A stretch of DNA of 64,000 nucleotides from Clostridium manihotivorum (GTDB lineage Bacteria > Bacillota > Clostridia > Clostridiales > Clostridiaceae), in assembly GCF_004015185.1 (NCBI RefSeq), contig NZ_CP025746.1:6217776-6281775 (forward strand), written 5' to 3'. Both the position numbers and the translations under genes were made by a program. The stretch's first letter is position 1; each line of letters begins with the position of its first letter. The notes under the pieces were generated by a model that searched no databases, had not been told where the DNA came from, and was given only the letters and a program-made list of their open reading frames with translations. Below are positions 37,673 through 46,753 of the stretch, piece after piece.

Positions 37673-38435
37673 CTTCCTTCACCCCCAAGTAAGCCTCAAT
37701 AACCTTTGAATTGTTTTGAATTTCATAAGGTGTTCCATGAGCTATTGTAACTCCGTGATCCAGCACATATATTCTATCTGATATGCCCATAACTAAAGGC
37801 ATATGATGCTCTATCATAAATATAGTTAGTCCAAATTCATTTCTTATCTCATTTATAAAGCTGGTAAGCTCATCTGACTCTTTAGGGTTCATGCCTGCAG
37901 CTGGTTCATCTAAAAGCATTATTTCAGGATTAGTTGCTAGCCCTCTAGCTATCTCTAATCTTCTTTGCTTACCATAGGGTAAAGAACTAGCCTTCTCGTC
38001 TTTCAAGTCGTAAAGATCTACTCTCTTAAGCAATTCTAATGACTTTTCAATCATTTCCTTTTCTTCTCTTCTATATCTAGGTAGCTTAAACATCCCTTCT
38101 AAAAACATCGACTTTAAATGAAGATGATTAGCTATAAGAACATTATCTAATACAGAAAGCTCCCCAAAAAGCCTTATATTTTGAAAAGTTCTAGCTATCC
38201 CTTTTTTAGTTATGGCATCTGGCTTCAAACCAGATATCTTTTCTTTGTTCAAAAATATCTTTCCTTCAGTAGGAGTATAAACCCCAGTTATCATATTGAA
38301 GGCAGTGGTTTTTCCTGCCCCGTTAGGCCCAATCAGTGCAACTATTTCTCCCTTATTTAGCTCTAAACTAAAGTCTTTAACGGCAGTAAGTCCACCAAAT
38401 TTCATTGTTATTTTGTCAGCACTAAGCAACTTCAT
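37665..38435 (-). CDS. livG: Branched-chain amino acid ABC transporter, ATPase LivG
   Basis: Second ATP-binding subunit, 256 residues, with Walker A GPNGAGKTT and the LivG-type signature LPYGKQRRLEIARGL, followed by Walker B MLLDEPAAGMNP. The frame is open to 38480, but the ATG at 38433-38435 follows a strong AGGAGGAAGCC ribosome binding site, so the upstream codons are not used. It overlaps livM by 14 nt and livF by 8 nt, indicating translational coupling. Confidence 0.93.
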   Translation of the reverse strand: MKLLSADKITMKFGGLTAVKDFSLELNKGEIVALIGPNGAGKTTAFNMITGVYTPTEGKIFLNKEKISGLKPDAITKKGIARTFQNIRLFGELSVLDNVLIANHLHLKSMFLEGMFKLPRYRREEKEMIEKSLELLKRVDLYDLKDEKASSLPYGKQRRLEIARGLATNPEIMLLDEPAAGMNPKESDELTSFINEIRNEFGLTIFMIEHHMPLVMGISDRIYVLDHGVTIAHGTPYEIQNNSKVIEAYLGVKEDA

Positions 38436-39480
38436 CTTGGCTTCCTCCTTTTTTGCTTCTAAACAGCCCCAGTAGACCATTCCAGGAAAATTCTTTATTA
38501 CCCATTAGGCCCTTACTAAAGAACAGTACTGCAATCATTAAAAGTGCTGAAAACACCACCATTCTTGTACCAGCTACACCTTTTATTCTATAACCTCCTA
38601 TAGTTATAGTTTCATCCAGAAATCTTAAAGCTTCTCCAGCTATAGTTATTATGAAAGATGCTATTATAGTTCCGGTTATACTTCCCATTCCACCTAAGAC
38701 TATTATCAACAGTATATTGAAGGTAAGCATAAACTTAAACATTGAAGGATCTATTGTTCCCAACGAATTTGAAAGCAATCCTCCACCTACCCCTGCAAAG
38801 AAAGCCCCTATTGTAAAAGCCAAAGTTTTATTTCTAAAAAGATTTATTCCCATGCTTTCAGCAGCTATCTCATCTTCTCTTATTGCTTTAAGAGCTCTTC
38901 CAAAACTACTATTAATAAATGATACCATTAATATTACAGTAATTATAAATATACCAAAGCTCCACCATATATTAGTAGTAACAGGAATTCCCTTTAAGCC
39001 TAATGCACCATTCGTTATAGACTGAGTGTTATTTATTATAACTCTTATAATTTCTGCAAACCCAAGTGTTGCTATAGCCAAGTAATCTCCCTTTAATCTT
39101 AAGGCTGGAGCACCTATAAGGTATGCTATAAAAGCTGAAATCAAACCTGCTACTATAAGTGCTACTGGGAAAGGCATTTGTAAGTTTGCTAAAGGCTTAG
39201 CTATAGGCTGCATAAAAAAGTTCTGAGCTTTCATAGCTGGTGACATGGTTAATAATGCAGTGGTATATGCACCTATAGCTATAAATCCCGCATGTCCCAA
39301 AGAAAACAGTCCTGTAAATCCATTAATCAAGTTCATACTTAAAGCCAAAATAGCATATATAGCACATAGATTTAAAATTCTTGTTTTATATGGATCAAAG
39401 TTCTTATCCGCATATACTAAAAATAGTATAAGTAGAACAAATGAACTTGCTGTAAGTATTAAATTTCTCTTTTTCATCAT
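38422..39480 (-). CDS. livM: Branched-chain amino acid ABC transporter, permease LivM
   Basis: Membrane permease of 352 residues with about nine or ten hydrophobic segments and the family stretch SLGHAGFIAIGAYTTALL near residue 60. The EAA-type coupling loop ALKAIREDEIAAESMGI near residue 195 contacts the ATPase. It begins directly after livH (1 nt) and overlaps livG. Confidence 0.93.
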   Translation of the reverse strand: MMKKRNLILTASSFVLLILFLVYADKNFDPYKTRILNLCAIYAILALSMNLINGFTGLFSLGHAGFIAIGAYTTALLTMSPAMKAQNFFMQPIAKPLANLQMPFPVALIVAGLISAFIAYLIGAPALRLKGDYLAIATLGFAEIIRVIINNTQSITNGALGLKGIPVTTNIWWSFGIFIITVILMVSFINSSFGRALKAIREDEIAAESMGINLFRNKTLAFTIGAFFAGVGGGLLSNSLGTIDPSMFKFMLTFNILLIIVLGGMGSITGTIIASFIITIAGEALRFLDETITIGGYRIKGVAGTRMVVFSALLMIAVLFFSKGLMGNKEFSWNGLLGLFRSKKGGSQDEVA

Positions 39481-40368
39481 CTACACCTTCTCTGAAATCC
39501 TTTCACCCATTATTCCTGTTGGCTTAAATAGCAATATAACTATTAAAAGCACAAAAGCAAAAGCATCTCTATAGCCAGTAAGTCCAGGGAAAATTGCAAC
39601 TAACATTATCTCCCCTACCCCTAACACAAAGCCACCTACAACTGCACCAGTTATATTTCCTATTCCTCCTATAACAGCAGCTATAAAACATTTAAGTCCA
39701 GGCATAACTCCCATAAGCGGATTTATATTTGGGAACTTAAGACCCCACATTATACTTCCGATAGCTGCTAAACCAGAACCAATTGCAAAAGTTAAGGTTA
39801 TTATTCTATTTATATTTATAGTCATTAATGATGATATTTCATAATCCTTAGAAACAGCTCTCATGGCCATTCCAACTTTTGTGTGGTTTACAATATATAA
39901 TAATAAAAATAATATAATTACGGTTGCTACTGGAATTATAATAGTAAGTCTTTGTATTGAAACCGATCCAAGCTTTATAACATCAGTAAATAGTGGAACC
40001 TGGGGGAAAGCCTTAGGAACTCCACCAAATAAAACAGTTCCTAGGTTTTCTAAGAAGAAGGAAACTCCTATGGCAGATATAAGTATAGATATCTTTGGAG
40101 CATTTCTTATAGGTTTATAAGCAACCTTTTCTATAACAACCCCAAGAATAATAGTAAGTAGTATGGCTAATAATACCGAAGCATACCATGGCATAGCAAA
40201 AACTGCTATTCCATAAAAGGTAAAGTATGCAGCCATCATAAATATGTCACCGTGGGCAAAATTTATAAGTCTTAATATTCCATAAACCATAGTGTATCCT
40301 ATAGCTATCAATGCATATAAGCTACCTAATGATATTCCATTTGCTAAATGCTGCAAAAATGTCCCCAT
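39481..40368 (-). CDS. livH: Branched-chain amino acid ABC transporter, permease LivH
   Basis: Permease partner of LivM with about eight membrane segments, FAHGDIFMM near the N-terminus and the coupling loop KVGMAMRAVSKDYEISSLMGI-type near residue 180 (here SSLMTININ). An ATG at 40380 abuts the AAGGAG ribosome binding site and cannot be used well, so the ATG at 40366-40368 (MGTFLQHLANG) is preferred, although its spacing is long. An imperfect hairpin at 40396-40423 lies between it and the upstream binding-protein gene. Confidence 0.92.
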   Translation of the reverse strand: MGTFLQHLANGISLGSLYALIAIGYTMVYGILRLINFAHGDIFMMAAYFTFYGIAVFAMPWYASVLLAILLTIILGVVIEKVAYKPIRNAPKISILISAIGVSFFLENLGTVLFGGVPKAFPQVPLFTDVIKLGSVSIQRLTIIIPVATVIILFLLLYIVNHTKVGMAMRAVSKDYEISSLMTININRIITLTFAIGSGLAAIGSIMWGLKFPNINPLMGVMPGLKCFIAAVIGGIGNITGAVVGGFVLGVGEIMLVAIFPGLTGYRDAFAFVLLIVILLFKPTGIMGERISEKV

Positions 40369-40395
40369 TCTTAATTTCATCTCCTTAAAGTATTG

Positions 40396-40423
40396 AGAAC
40401 CTACATAAAGTTGGTCCTCAAAA
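40396..40423 (-). other. Intercistronic hairpin between binding protein and livH
   Basis: TTGAGGACC and GGTTCTCAA pair around an 11-nt loop. It has no U-run, so it is more likely a 3'-end stabiliser that keeps binding-protein mRNA abundant than a full terminator. Confidence 0.5.
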
Positions 40424-40426
40424 TTT

Positions 40427-41602
40427 TTATTTTGTTGGTTCTACCGTATCTAGGTAAGTAAACTTACCAGCCTTAACAGTCTTTATAATTGCTGCTTTTA
40501 TTGCATTTCTATCTTCATCAAAATTGATTACACCAGTTGCCCCTTGGAAGTCTTTAGTCTTAGCAAGCTCATCTCTCAACTTAACAGAGTCATTTGAGCC
40601 TGATCTCTTAAGTGCATCTACCAGTATTAGATATGAATCATAACCAAGAGCAGACATTGCAGAAGCATCTTTTCCACTATATTCTTTCTTATATTCTTCT
40701 AAGAATTTTTCTGATTCCTTTGTAACTGGTTTTTCTGTTGCAAAGGCAGTTGAAAATACTGCTCCTTCTACAGCTTGACCACCTATCTTTAAGAAATCTG
40801 GTGTTTCCCAAGTATCTCCACCTATTATAGGGACCTTTATACCTAAATCTCTTGCTTGCTTAATTAAAAGAGCTGATTCTGTAAAGTTACCAGGCGCAAA
40901 GATTACATCTGGATTTTGTGACTTTATATTAGTTAATTGAGCACTAAAATCTTGATCTCCAGTATTATAGTTTGATGTTGAAACTATTGCTTTGCTATCA
41001 CCACTAAGCTTTGTGAATGAATCATTAAAATACTTTGCAAGCCCAACTGCATAGTCATTAGAAACTTCTTGTACAATTGCCACCTTCTTAGCATTAAGCT
41101 TTGAGTAAGCATAATTAGCCATTACAGTACCTTGGAAAGGATCTATAAAGCAAACTCTAAAATAATAATCATTTCCCTTAGTAACTAACGGATTTGTTGC
41201 TGAAGTTGCAACTGTTGGTATCTTTGCATTCTTTATTATGTCTCCAGCTGCCATAGAGAGAGAGCTTCCATAACTGCCTATTATAGCTGTAACCTTTTCT
41301 TTTTCTACAAGCCTTGAAGCAGCATTAGATGCTTCTACTTTATCGGATTTATTATCAACTACTACTAGTTCAATCTTTTTTCCATTCACTTCTGGATAAA
41401 GCTTATTTGCAAGTTTTATTCCTTCCACTTCTAATTCTCCACCACCGGCATTAGCTCCAGTAAGTGGTTCAAAAACACCAATTTTTATAGTATCGCTATT
41501 GCTGCTTGCACTTGAATCGGATACCTTCTCAACCTGACAACCTGAAAGAACTACTCCCGCTGTCAGCACTGCACTTATGATAATCGCAATTTTTTTCTTC
41601 AT
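40427..41602 (-). CDS. Branched-chain amino acid-binding lipoprotein, copy 1
   Basis: Extracellular binding component of the transporter, of the LivJ/LivK (Peripla_BP_6) type. A lipoprotein signal with lipobox LSGC puts the lipid-anchored Cys at residue 22. The mature part has SYGSSLSMAAGDI and TSATNPLVTKGNDYYFRVCFIDPFQG in the ligand cleft. It is 391 residues long, about 85 percent or more identical by eye to copy 2 immediately upstream. It lies just before livH. Differences are concentrated in the second lobe and in Ser/Ala or Ile/Cys swaps, so ligand range may differ slightly. Confidence 0.93.
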   Translation of the reverse strand: MKKKIAIIISAVLTAGVVLSGCQVEKVSDSSASSNSDTIKIGVFEPLTGANAGGGELEVEGIKLANKLYPEVNGKKIELVVVDNKSDKVEASNAASRLVEKEKVTAIIGSYGSSLSMAAGDIIKNAKIPTVATSATNPLVTKGNDYYFRVCFIDPFQGTVMANYAYSKLNAKKVAIVQEVSNDYAVGLAKYFNDSFTKLSGDSKAIVSTSNYNTGDQDFSAQLTNIKSQNPDVIFAPGNFTESALLIKQARDLGIKVPIIGGDTWETPDFLKIGGQAVEGAVFSTAFATEKPVTKESEKFLEEYKKEYSGKDASAMSALGYDSYLILVDALKRSGSNDSVKLRDELAKTKDFQGATGVINFDEDRNAIKAAIIKTVKAGKFTYLDTVEPTK

Positions 41603-41699
41603 CTTTCTTCTTCCCCCTGCATAATATCTACTATTTGAATAATTCCTATCTTTAGTAGATTATTCTGTTCATTGTAGATTACTGTTCTTGAAAATACGG

Positions 41700-41728
41700 A
41701 GAATCAGCTTAAAGCTAATCCCCCCTCT
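41700..41728 (-). other. Hairpin between the two binding-protein genes
   Basis: GATTAGCTT pairs with AAGCTGATT just past the copy 2 stop codon. No clear U-run follows, so partial termination or stabilisation is likelier than a full stop. Confidence 0.4.
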
Positions 41729-41729
41729 G

Positions 41730-42902
41730 TTACTTTGCTGGTTCTACTATATCTAGATAGGAGAACTTACCGTCTTTAACCTGCTTAATCACTGCTGATT
41801 TTACCGCATTTCTATCTTCATCAAAGTTAACAACCCCAGCTGCACCTTGAAAGTCTTTAGTCTTTGTAAGCTCATCTCTTAACTTAACAGAGTCGGTTGA
41901 TCCTGTTCTCTTAAGACCATCCACTAATAGCAGATATGCATCATATGCAAGTGCAGATACAGCTGCCGGTTCTTTTCCGTTATACTCCTTCTTATATGCA
42001 TCTAAAAACTTCTCCGACTCTTTAGTTATAGGTTTTTCCGTAGCAAAGAAAGTAGAGAATACTGATCCTTCAACTGCACTGCCACCTATTTTTAAAAAGT
42101 CCGGAGTTTCCCAAGTATCGCCTCCAACTATTGGACACTTTATCCCTAGGTCTCTAGCTTGTTTTATTAAAAGAGCTGATTCAGTAAAGTTGCCAGGAGC
42201 AAAAATCACATCTGGATTTTGTGTCTTTATATTTGTTAGCTGAGCAGTGAAATCTTGATCACCAGTATTATAATTCGATGTGGATAATACAGCCTTACTA
42301 TCACCAGTCAGTTTTGTAAACGAGTCAGTAAAATACTTTGCAAGTCCAACTGCATAATCGTTAGAAACTTCTTGTACAATTGCCACCTTCTTAGCATTAA
42401 GCTTTGAATAAGCATAATTAGCCATTACTGTTCCTTGGAAAGGATCTATAAAACAAACTCTAAAGTAATACTCATTTCCCTTAGTAACCAGCGGATTCGT
42501 TGCTGATGTTGCAACTGTAGGTATTTTAGCATTTTTTATTATATCTCCAGCGGCCATTGATAATGAACTTCCCCAACTTCCTATAATAGCCGTTACTTTT
42601 TCTTTCTCCACAAGCCTTGAAGCAGCATTTGACGCTTCTACCTTATCTGATTTATTATCAACTACTACTAGTTCAATCTTTTTGCCGTTGACTTCAGGAT
42701 AAAGCTTGTTTGCAAGTTTTATTCCTTCAACTTCTAATTCTCCTCCACCTGCATTCGCACCGGTAAGAGGTTCAAAAACCCCAATCTTTATTGTATCGCT
42801 ACTACTTTCCTTTGAATCTGATACTTTTTCAACCTGGCAGCTTGTAAGGAAAGTTCCCACTGCCAATACTGCACTTATTAGAACAGCTAATTTCCTTTTC
42901 AT
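41730..42902 (-). CDS. Branched-chain amino acid-binding lipoprotein, copy 2
   Basis: The first gene of the liv operon, 390 residues, with lipobox LTSC and the same two-lobed fold as copy 1. The first 170 mature residues are almost unchanged between the copies (for example SLSMAAGDIIKNAKIPTVAT), which marks a tandem duplication. It is preceded by a GGGGG ribosome binding site and by the CodY-like promoter at 42975-43004. Two binding proteins feeding one permease pair is a known way to widen substrate range. Confidence 0.93.
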   Translation of the reverse strand: MKRKLAVLISAVLAVGTFLTSCQVEKVSDSKESSSDTIKIGVFEPLTGANAGGGELEVEGIKLANKLYPEVNGKKIELVVVDNKSDKVEASNAASRLVEKEKVTAIIGSWGSSLSMAAGDIIKNAKIPTVATSATNPLVTKGNEYYFRVCFIDPFQGTVMANYAYSKLNAKKVAIVQEVSNDYAVGLAKYFTDSFTKLTGDSKAVLSTSNYNTGDQDFTAQLTNIKTQNPDVIFAPGNFTESALLIKQARDLGIKCPIVGGDTWETPDFLKIGGSAVEGSVFSTFFATEKPITKESEKFLDAYKKEYNGKEPAAVSALAYDAYLLLVDGLKRTGSTDSVKLRDELTKTKDFQGAAGVVNFDEDRNAVKSAVIKQVKDGKFSYLDIVEPAK

Positions 42903-42974
42903 TTTTTAATCCCCCTCATAAATTTACGAATTATTGCTTATTGCTTCACTTAAACTCTATATCTTGGTGTTTAT

Positions 42975-43004
42975 TTTATATCAGCACTTTATTTTCTGTC
43001 AATT
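42975..43004 (-). promoter_or_regulatory. liv operon promoter overlapped by a CodY-like box
   Basis: On the minus strand TTGACA (42997-43002) and TATAAA (42975-42980) are 16 nt apart. The -35 overlaps AATTGACAGAAAATA (42990-43004), which matches the CodY consensus AATTTTCWGAAAATT at 12 of 15 positions. Repression by CodY when branched-chain amino acids are plentiful would be logical for this transporter. The rest of the 490-nt divergent gap to the chemoreceptor holds nothing I recognise. Confidence 0.55.
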
Positions 43005-43394
43005 GAAAATTAGTCTTGCGTTTTTATTCAAAACTTCATTTTTGTTTACATACTATACATCTTTGTATATATTTATTATATTGCCAATATTAATCCAAAA
43101 TCATTAACACATTGTTTGATATTTAAGCTAATTTTTATTATTCTATCATAAAAATACACATTTTATTATTTGTCCTCCACTGGAGTACACATGTGTTTCT
43201 TCAATTGAACTAAATTGATTTGATTTTTTGTAAACAAATTATGCAATTTCTTTTTTTTAATTATTCAGATAAATTATTGTCAAATGTAAACGTATTACCC
43301 TAATATATACCATATATTTCATTTAAAAGTTTCTATAATTATGTTAAAATATTCATTATAACATTCGTTTTTTTACTAAAAAGGGGGCTACTGT

Positions 43395-45110
43395 ATGAAA
43401 AGGAACAATAATTCCATCAAACTTACTACCAAGATTTCTTTCATCTTTTTAGTACTTCTTTCATTATTACTTGTAATAGGATTAAGTGAAATATTTAACT
43501 TAAGGTCAGTTAATGATAACTTAAAACACATCTATTCAGTAAATATGAAAGCTATAGAAGATGTAAGAACTCTGAGAGAGAACGTTCAAGAATCTCAACT
43601 TAACACCTTATTGGCAGCTGATCAAAGAAATAGTTACAATCTAACTAGATATAATGACGAAATCAATTCCATAAACATGGAAAATAGCAGCATAATGCAA
43701 CAATATGAAACGTCAGTAACTTCAAGCAAAGAAAAATCTTTATTAAAAGATTTAAAAATGATGTTAGATGATTATATAAAAGCTAGAGATGAAGTCTTAG
43801 ATGCTGTGAAACTTGGAGACTATTCAAAAGCTAAAGAACTAATAACTAATGTTACATTAAAGAGAGATTCAGTAGATAACACTATTAAAAGTATAGTATT
43901 ATTTAATCAAAACGAAGCTAGACAGGCTTATGAAGATTCTAAGAGTACATACAATTCATCCTTAACCACAACTTACATAATATTAGGAATATCTTTAACT
44001 TTAGCTGCTATTTGTTCAGCTTACTTAAGATCTTATATATCAAAGAAACTAAAGTCTATAATAAGCTTTACTGAAAGGTTAAAAAATGGGGATTTATCAA
44101 CCACAGTGAAGGTAAAAAACATGGATGAATTCGGAGTAATAGAAAATTCATTAAATGAAACTGTTTCATCACTAAGACAGGTTATATCAGAAATAAATAA
44201 TAGTGCTGTTAATTTAAGTTCCTCAAGCGAAGAACTATCTGCAACCATAGAGGAAGTAACCTCAAAGGTAGACACTATTAATGAAAGCATACAGCACATA
44301 GGAAGCGGTGTTCAGGAGCTAACTTCAAGTATAGAAGAAGTAAATTACTCTACTGATAAGATAACTTCACAGGTGACAGATTTAGGCTCCAATGCAGATG
44401 ATAGTTATAACTCTGCAAAGGATATAGAAGCGAGAGCATCAAAACTTAAAGCTAATTCTACTGAGCTAGTAAATAATTCTAAAGACTTGTACCACTCTAA
44501 TCAAGAAGCTGTCTTAAGCTCCATAGAGCAAGGAAAAGTAGTTTCAGAAATTAAAGTAATGGCAACAACTATAACACAAATAGCCGATCAGACAAACCTT
44601 CTAGCACTTAATGCAATGATAGAATCAGCAAGAGCTGGTGAAGCCGGAAGAGGTTTTGCGGTAGTTGCTGGAGAAATAATAAAACTAGCAGATAGTTCTA
44701 TGGCTGCAGTTAAAAATATAACTAAAATAACAGATCAGATAGAGTCAGCATTTAAGAATCTATCTAGTAACGCTAACAATATACTCAAATATATCGAAGA
44801 TACAGTTACACCTAACAATGAAGAAATGATAAATATAGGTTATCAATACGGTGATGACGCTAAACTGGTAGCTGATATCTCAAAAAAATTCCACCAATCT
44901 TCTTCATCTATAAAAGGGATTGTCAACAAAATTAATACAGAAATCGAGAATATAAGTGCAATGTCTCAACAAACAAATGCTTCTTCTCAAGAAATTATAG
45001 AAAGTATATCAGAAACAGCTTCAGCTATAGAGGAAGTAAGTCGAACTGCTACCTCTCAAGCTGAACTAGCTCAAAAACTAACTATCTTAACCAGCAAATT
45101 CACTCTTTAA
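43395..45110 (+). CDS. Methyl-accepting chemotaxis protein with 4HB sensor
   Basis: A 571-residue classical receptor. The first membrane segment is at about residues 15-33. An all-helical, four-helix-bundle type ligand domain follows (about 34-190), then the second segment (about 191-211), a HAMP linker (about 212-265) and the signalling coiled coil with tip IADQTNLLALNAMIESARAGE near residue 395. One oddity is Met in place of Ser/Thr (NAMIESA) in the usual NASIEAA tip. It is monocistronic, with its terminator at 45134. It lies divergent from the liv operon; sensing of amino acids is possible but not shown. Confidence 0.92.
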   Translation: MKRNNNSIKLTTKISFIFLVLLSLLLVIGLSEIFNLRSVNDNLKHIYSVNMKAIEDVRTLRENVQESQLNTLLAADQRNSYNLTRYNDEINSINMENSSIMQQYETSVTSSKEKSLLKDLKMMLDDYIKARDEVLDAVKLGDYSKAKELITNVTLKRDSVDNTIKSIVLFNQNEARQAYEDSKSTYNSSLTTTYIILGISLTLAAICSAYLRSYISKKLKSIISFTERLKNGDLSTTVKVKNMDEFGVIENSLNETVSSLRQVISEINNSAVNLSSSSEELSATIEEVTSKVDTINESIQHIGSGVQELTSSIEEVNYSTDKITSQVTDLGSNADDSYNSAKDIEARASKLKANSTELVNNSKDLYHSNQEAVLSSIEQGKVVSEIKVMATTITQIADQTNLLALNAMIESARAGEAGRGFAVVAGEIIKLADSSMAAVKNITKITDQIESAFKNLSSNANNILKYIEDTVTPNNEEMINIGYQYGDDAKLVADISKKFHQSSSSIKGIVNKINTEIENISAMSQQTNASSQEIIESISETASAIEEVSRTATSQAELAQKLTILTSKFTL

Positions 45111-45133
45111 TACTGGCCTCTGTTCTTAAAGAT

Positions 45134-45178
45134 AGCAAAAACTCCACTGAATGAGACTTATTCAGTGGAGTTTTTGCT
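45134..45178. terminator. Bidirectional terminator
   Basis: A perfect 19-bp stem (AGCAAAAACTCCACTGAAT and its complement) around a 7-nt loop gives A- and T-runs on both strands. It serves the chemoreceptor from the left and the nucleotidyltransferase-like gene from the right. Confidence 0.85.
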
Positions 45179-45229
45179 AATGTTTAATGAATCTAGTTTA
45201 ACATGAAATAAGACTAATAAATAATAATG

Positions 45230-45787
45230 TTATTCTTTAACATCATAAATCAATTTGATACTTTCAACTACTTTTACAGGTAACTCTTGCTTCAATGCCC
45301 TTTGTAATAACCCAAAACTCTCAACACCATTTTCCTTCAAGTAATCTTCTATCATCTTAATCTTACTCTCTCTTCCAGGCATTAGCTGATATAGTACATA
45401 CCAGTCCTCCAAAGAGCTTAGCGGAAGTACCGAATCATTTACTTTTTTGTTTTCTACTATAGCCTCTTCATCAAGTATAAACCTATATATACCATAATCA
45501 TGTCTTAATGCAAAATTGCACATTACATCTACGTATGTATTTTTTACTATATATGTATAAAAATACTCTGTTAAAAACGGCTCCATATTCTCTTTATTTT
45601 CTTCTATCCCTATTTCGTCAAAAATCTTCTTTGCCCTAACTATATCTTTTTCATCAATTATTATATCTATATCGTTAGGTTTATCTACAATTCCATGAAA
45701 ATAAAGCAATACAGACGATCCTATAACCCATCTTATGTCATTTGCATTAAGCTTATCAGCAATATAGTACAAATCTTCAAATTTCAA
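45230..45787 (-). CDS. Nucleotidyltransferase-fold protein
   Basis: This 185-residue soluble protein has the minimal nucleotidyltransferase signature: GSS at residues 23-25 followed by PNDIDIII at 37-44 with paired aspartates, then DVMCNF near 88, which supplies a third acidic residue. This resembles the kanamycin/lincosamide-type and MNT toxin-antitoxin enzymes. It starts 1 nt before the DUF1361 gene's stop region, so the two form a pair on the minus strand. No HEPN partner is next to it, which argues against a MNT-HEPN module. The substrate is unknown. Confidence 0.65.
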   Translation of the reverse strand: MKFEDLYYIADKLNANDIRWVIGSSVLLYFHGIVDKPNDIDIIIDEKDIVRAKKIFDEIGIEENKENMEPFLTEYFYTYIVKNTYVDVMCNFALRHDYGIYRFILDEEAIVENKKVNDSVLPLSSLEDWYVLYQLMPGRESKIKMIEDYLKENGVESFGLLQRALKQELPVKVVESIKLIYDVKE

Positions 45788-45788
45788 A

Positions 45789-46511
45789 TTAATCTTCTCC
45801 CTCTACAAGCTTATTATTAATAGTAATGGCATAGTGTATTAAATATAGAATAAACATAAATCCACCAAAAAGTATCGTAAAATAAAAGCTTTTCCTATTT
45901 ATATTATTTAATAATATTATGAATATATTTTTAGGCTTAGTTATGATATCCCAACTATTCCATCGTATAAAGCGTCCTAGATATATAGCGTACCCACTTA
46001 TTATATTAATAAGAAATACAATAAGCCAAGACTTAGCAAAACCAAGCTTACGAAAGAAAGTTTTATGAGCCTTGTTTAACGCAATAAATCCTACAATATA
46101 TCCTAACCATACACCAATAGCGATATTAACAAAATCAAGCCAAATTTTAAAGTTATCATTGAACATTATTCTATTTGTAATAGCATAATTGGGGTGAATA
46201 GGCCTACTTAAAACATACTTATTGCCTATAATATGAATAAAATCTGTAACCATATATGGTGAATTAGGATAAAATAGAATCCATAATATCCATAGAATAT
46301 AGTTTATCACAAATACATTCTTTGCTTTAAAAGAATTATTGATTCTTATTATTAAATCAATAATCTCTAATGGGATCCATGCTAGAAAAAGATTCCAAAC
46401 CATAAAATAAGGACTTTTGTATGGCGATATAAATATCCATAAAGAATATATAATACTGATAGCTCTTAGCATATTTTTTGTTGTAATCAAACTATTTGTA
46501 TTAGATTTCAA
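45789..46511 (-). CDS. DUF1361 integral membrane protein
   Basis: A 240-residue membrane protein with about six or seven hydrophobic segments. The DUF1361 pattern is visible: FLAWIPLEI near residue 42, WILFYPNSPYMVTDFIHI near residue 75 and YLGRFIRWNSWDI near residue 175. Function is unknown for the family. It is followed directly by the nucleotidyltransferase-like gene on the same strand. The start is supported by an AGTGATACTTTG leader that is only a weak ribosome binding site. Confidence 0.8.
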   Translation of the reverse strand: MKSNTNSLITTKNMLRAISIIYSLWIFISPYKSPYFMVWNLFLAWIPLEIIDLIIRINNSFKAKNVFVINYILWILWILFYPNSPYMVTDFIHIIGNKYVLSRPIHPNYAITNRIMFNDNFKIWLDFVNIAIGVWLGYIVGFIALNKAHKTFFRKLGFAKSWLIVFLINIISGYAIYLGRFIRWNSWDIITKPKNIFIILLNNINRKSFYFTILFGGFMFILYLIHYAITINNKLVEGED

Positions 46512-46617
46512 AGTATCACTCCATTTTATAGATCAATTTTATCGTGTATCTATATATTATACATCTTTAATTCTTATTATGTTTACATAAAGGTAAAAAA
46601 TGTTAACCTAGAAATTA

Positions 46618-46650
46618 CAAAATTGCAGAGATAAGCTAATCCCTGCAATT
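46618..46650 (-). terminator. Terminator of ubiG-mccB-mccA
   Basis: AATTGCAGGGAT and ATCTCTGCAATT pair around a short loop, with TTGT after it on the minus strand, about 100 nt past the mccA stop. I searched this region on the plus strand for the S-box that drives an antisense RNA in C. acetobutylicum and did not see one. Confidence 0.65.
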
Positions 46651-46753
46651 CTAAAACTTCATTATTCTATCTAACTCTAAATTATTATATATCTGTATCA
46701 CTTAATACCAAAACTTATATTTTTAAAACAACTACTTTTTACACAAGGAATAA

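Noticed and set aside
45230..46511. MNT-HEPN toxin-antitoxin pair
   Set aside because: The partner of the nucleotidyltransferase-like gene is a DUF1361 membrane protein, not a HEPN protein.
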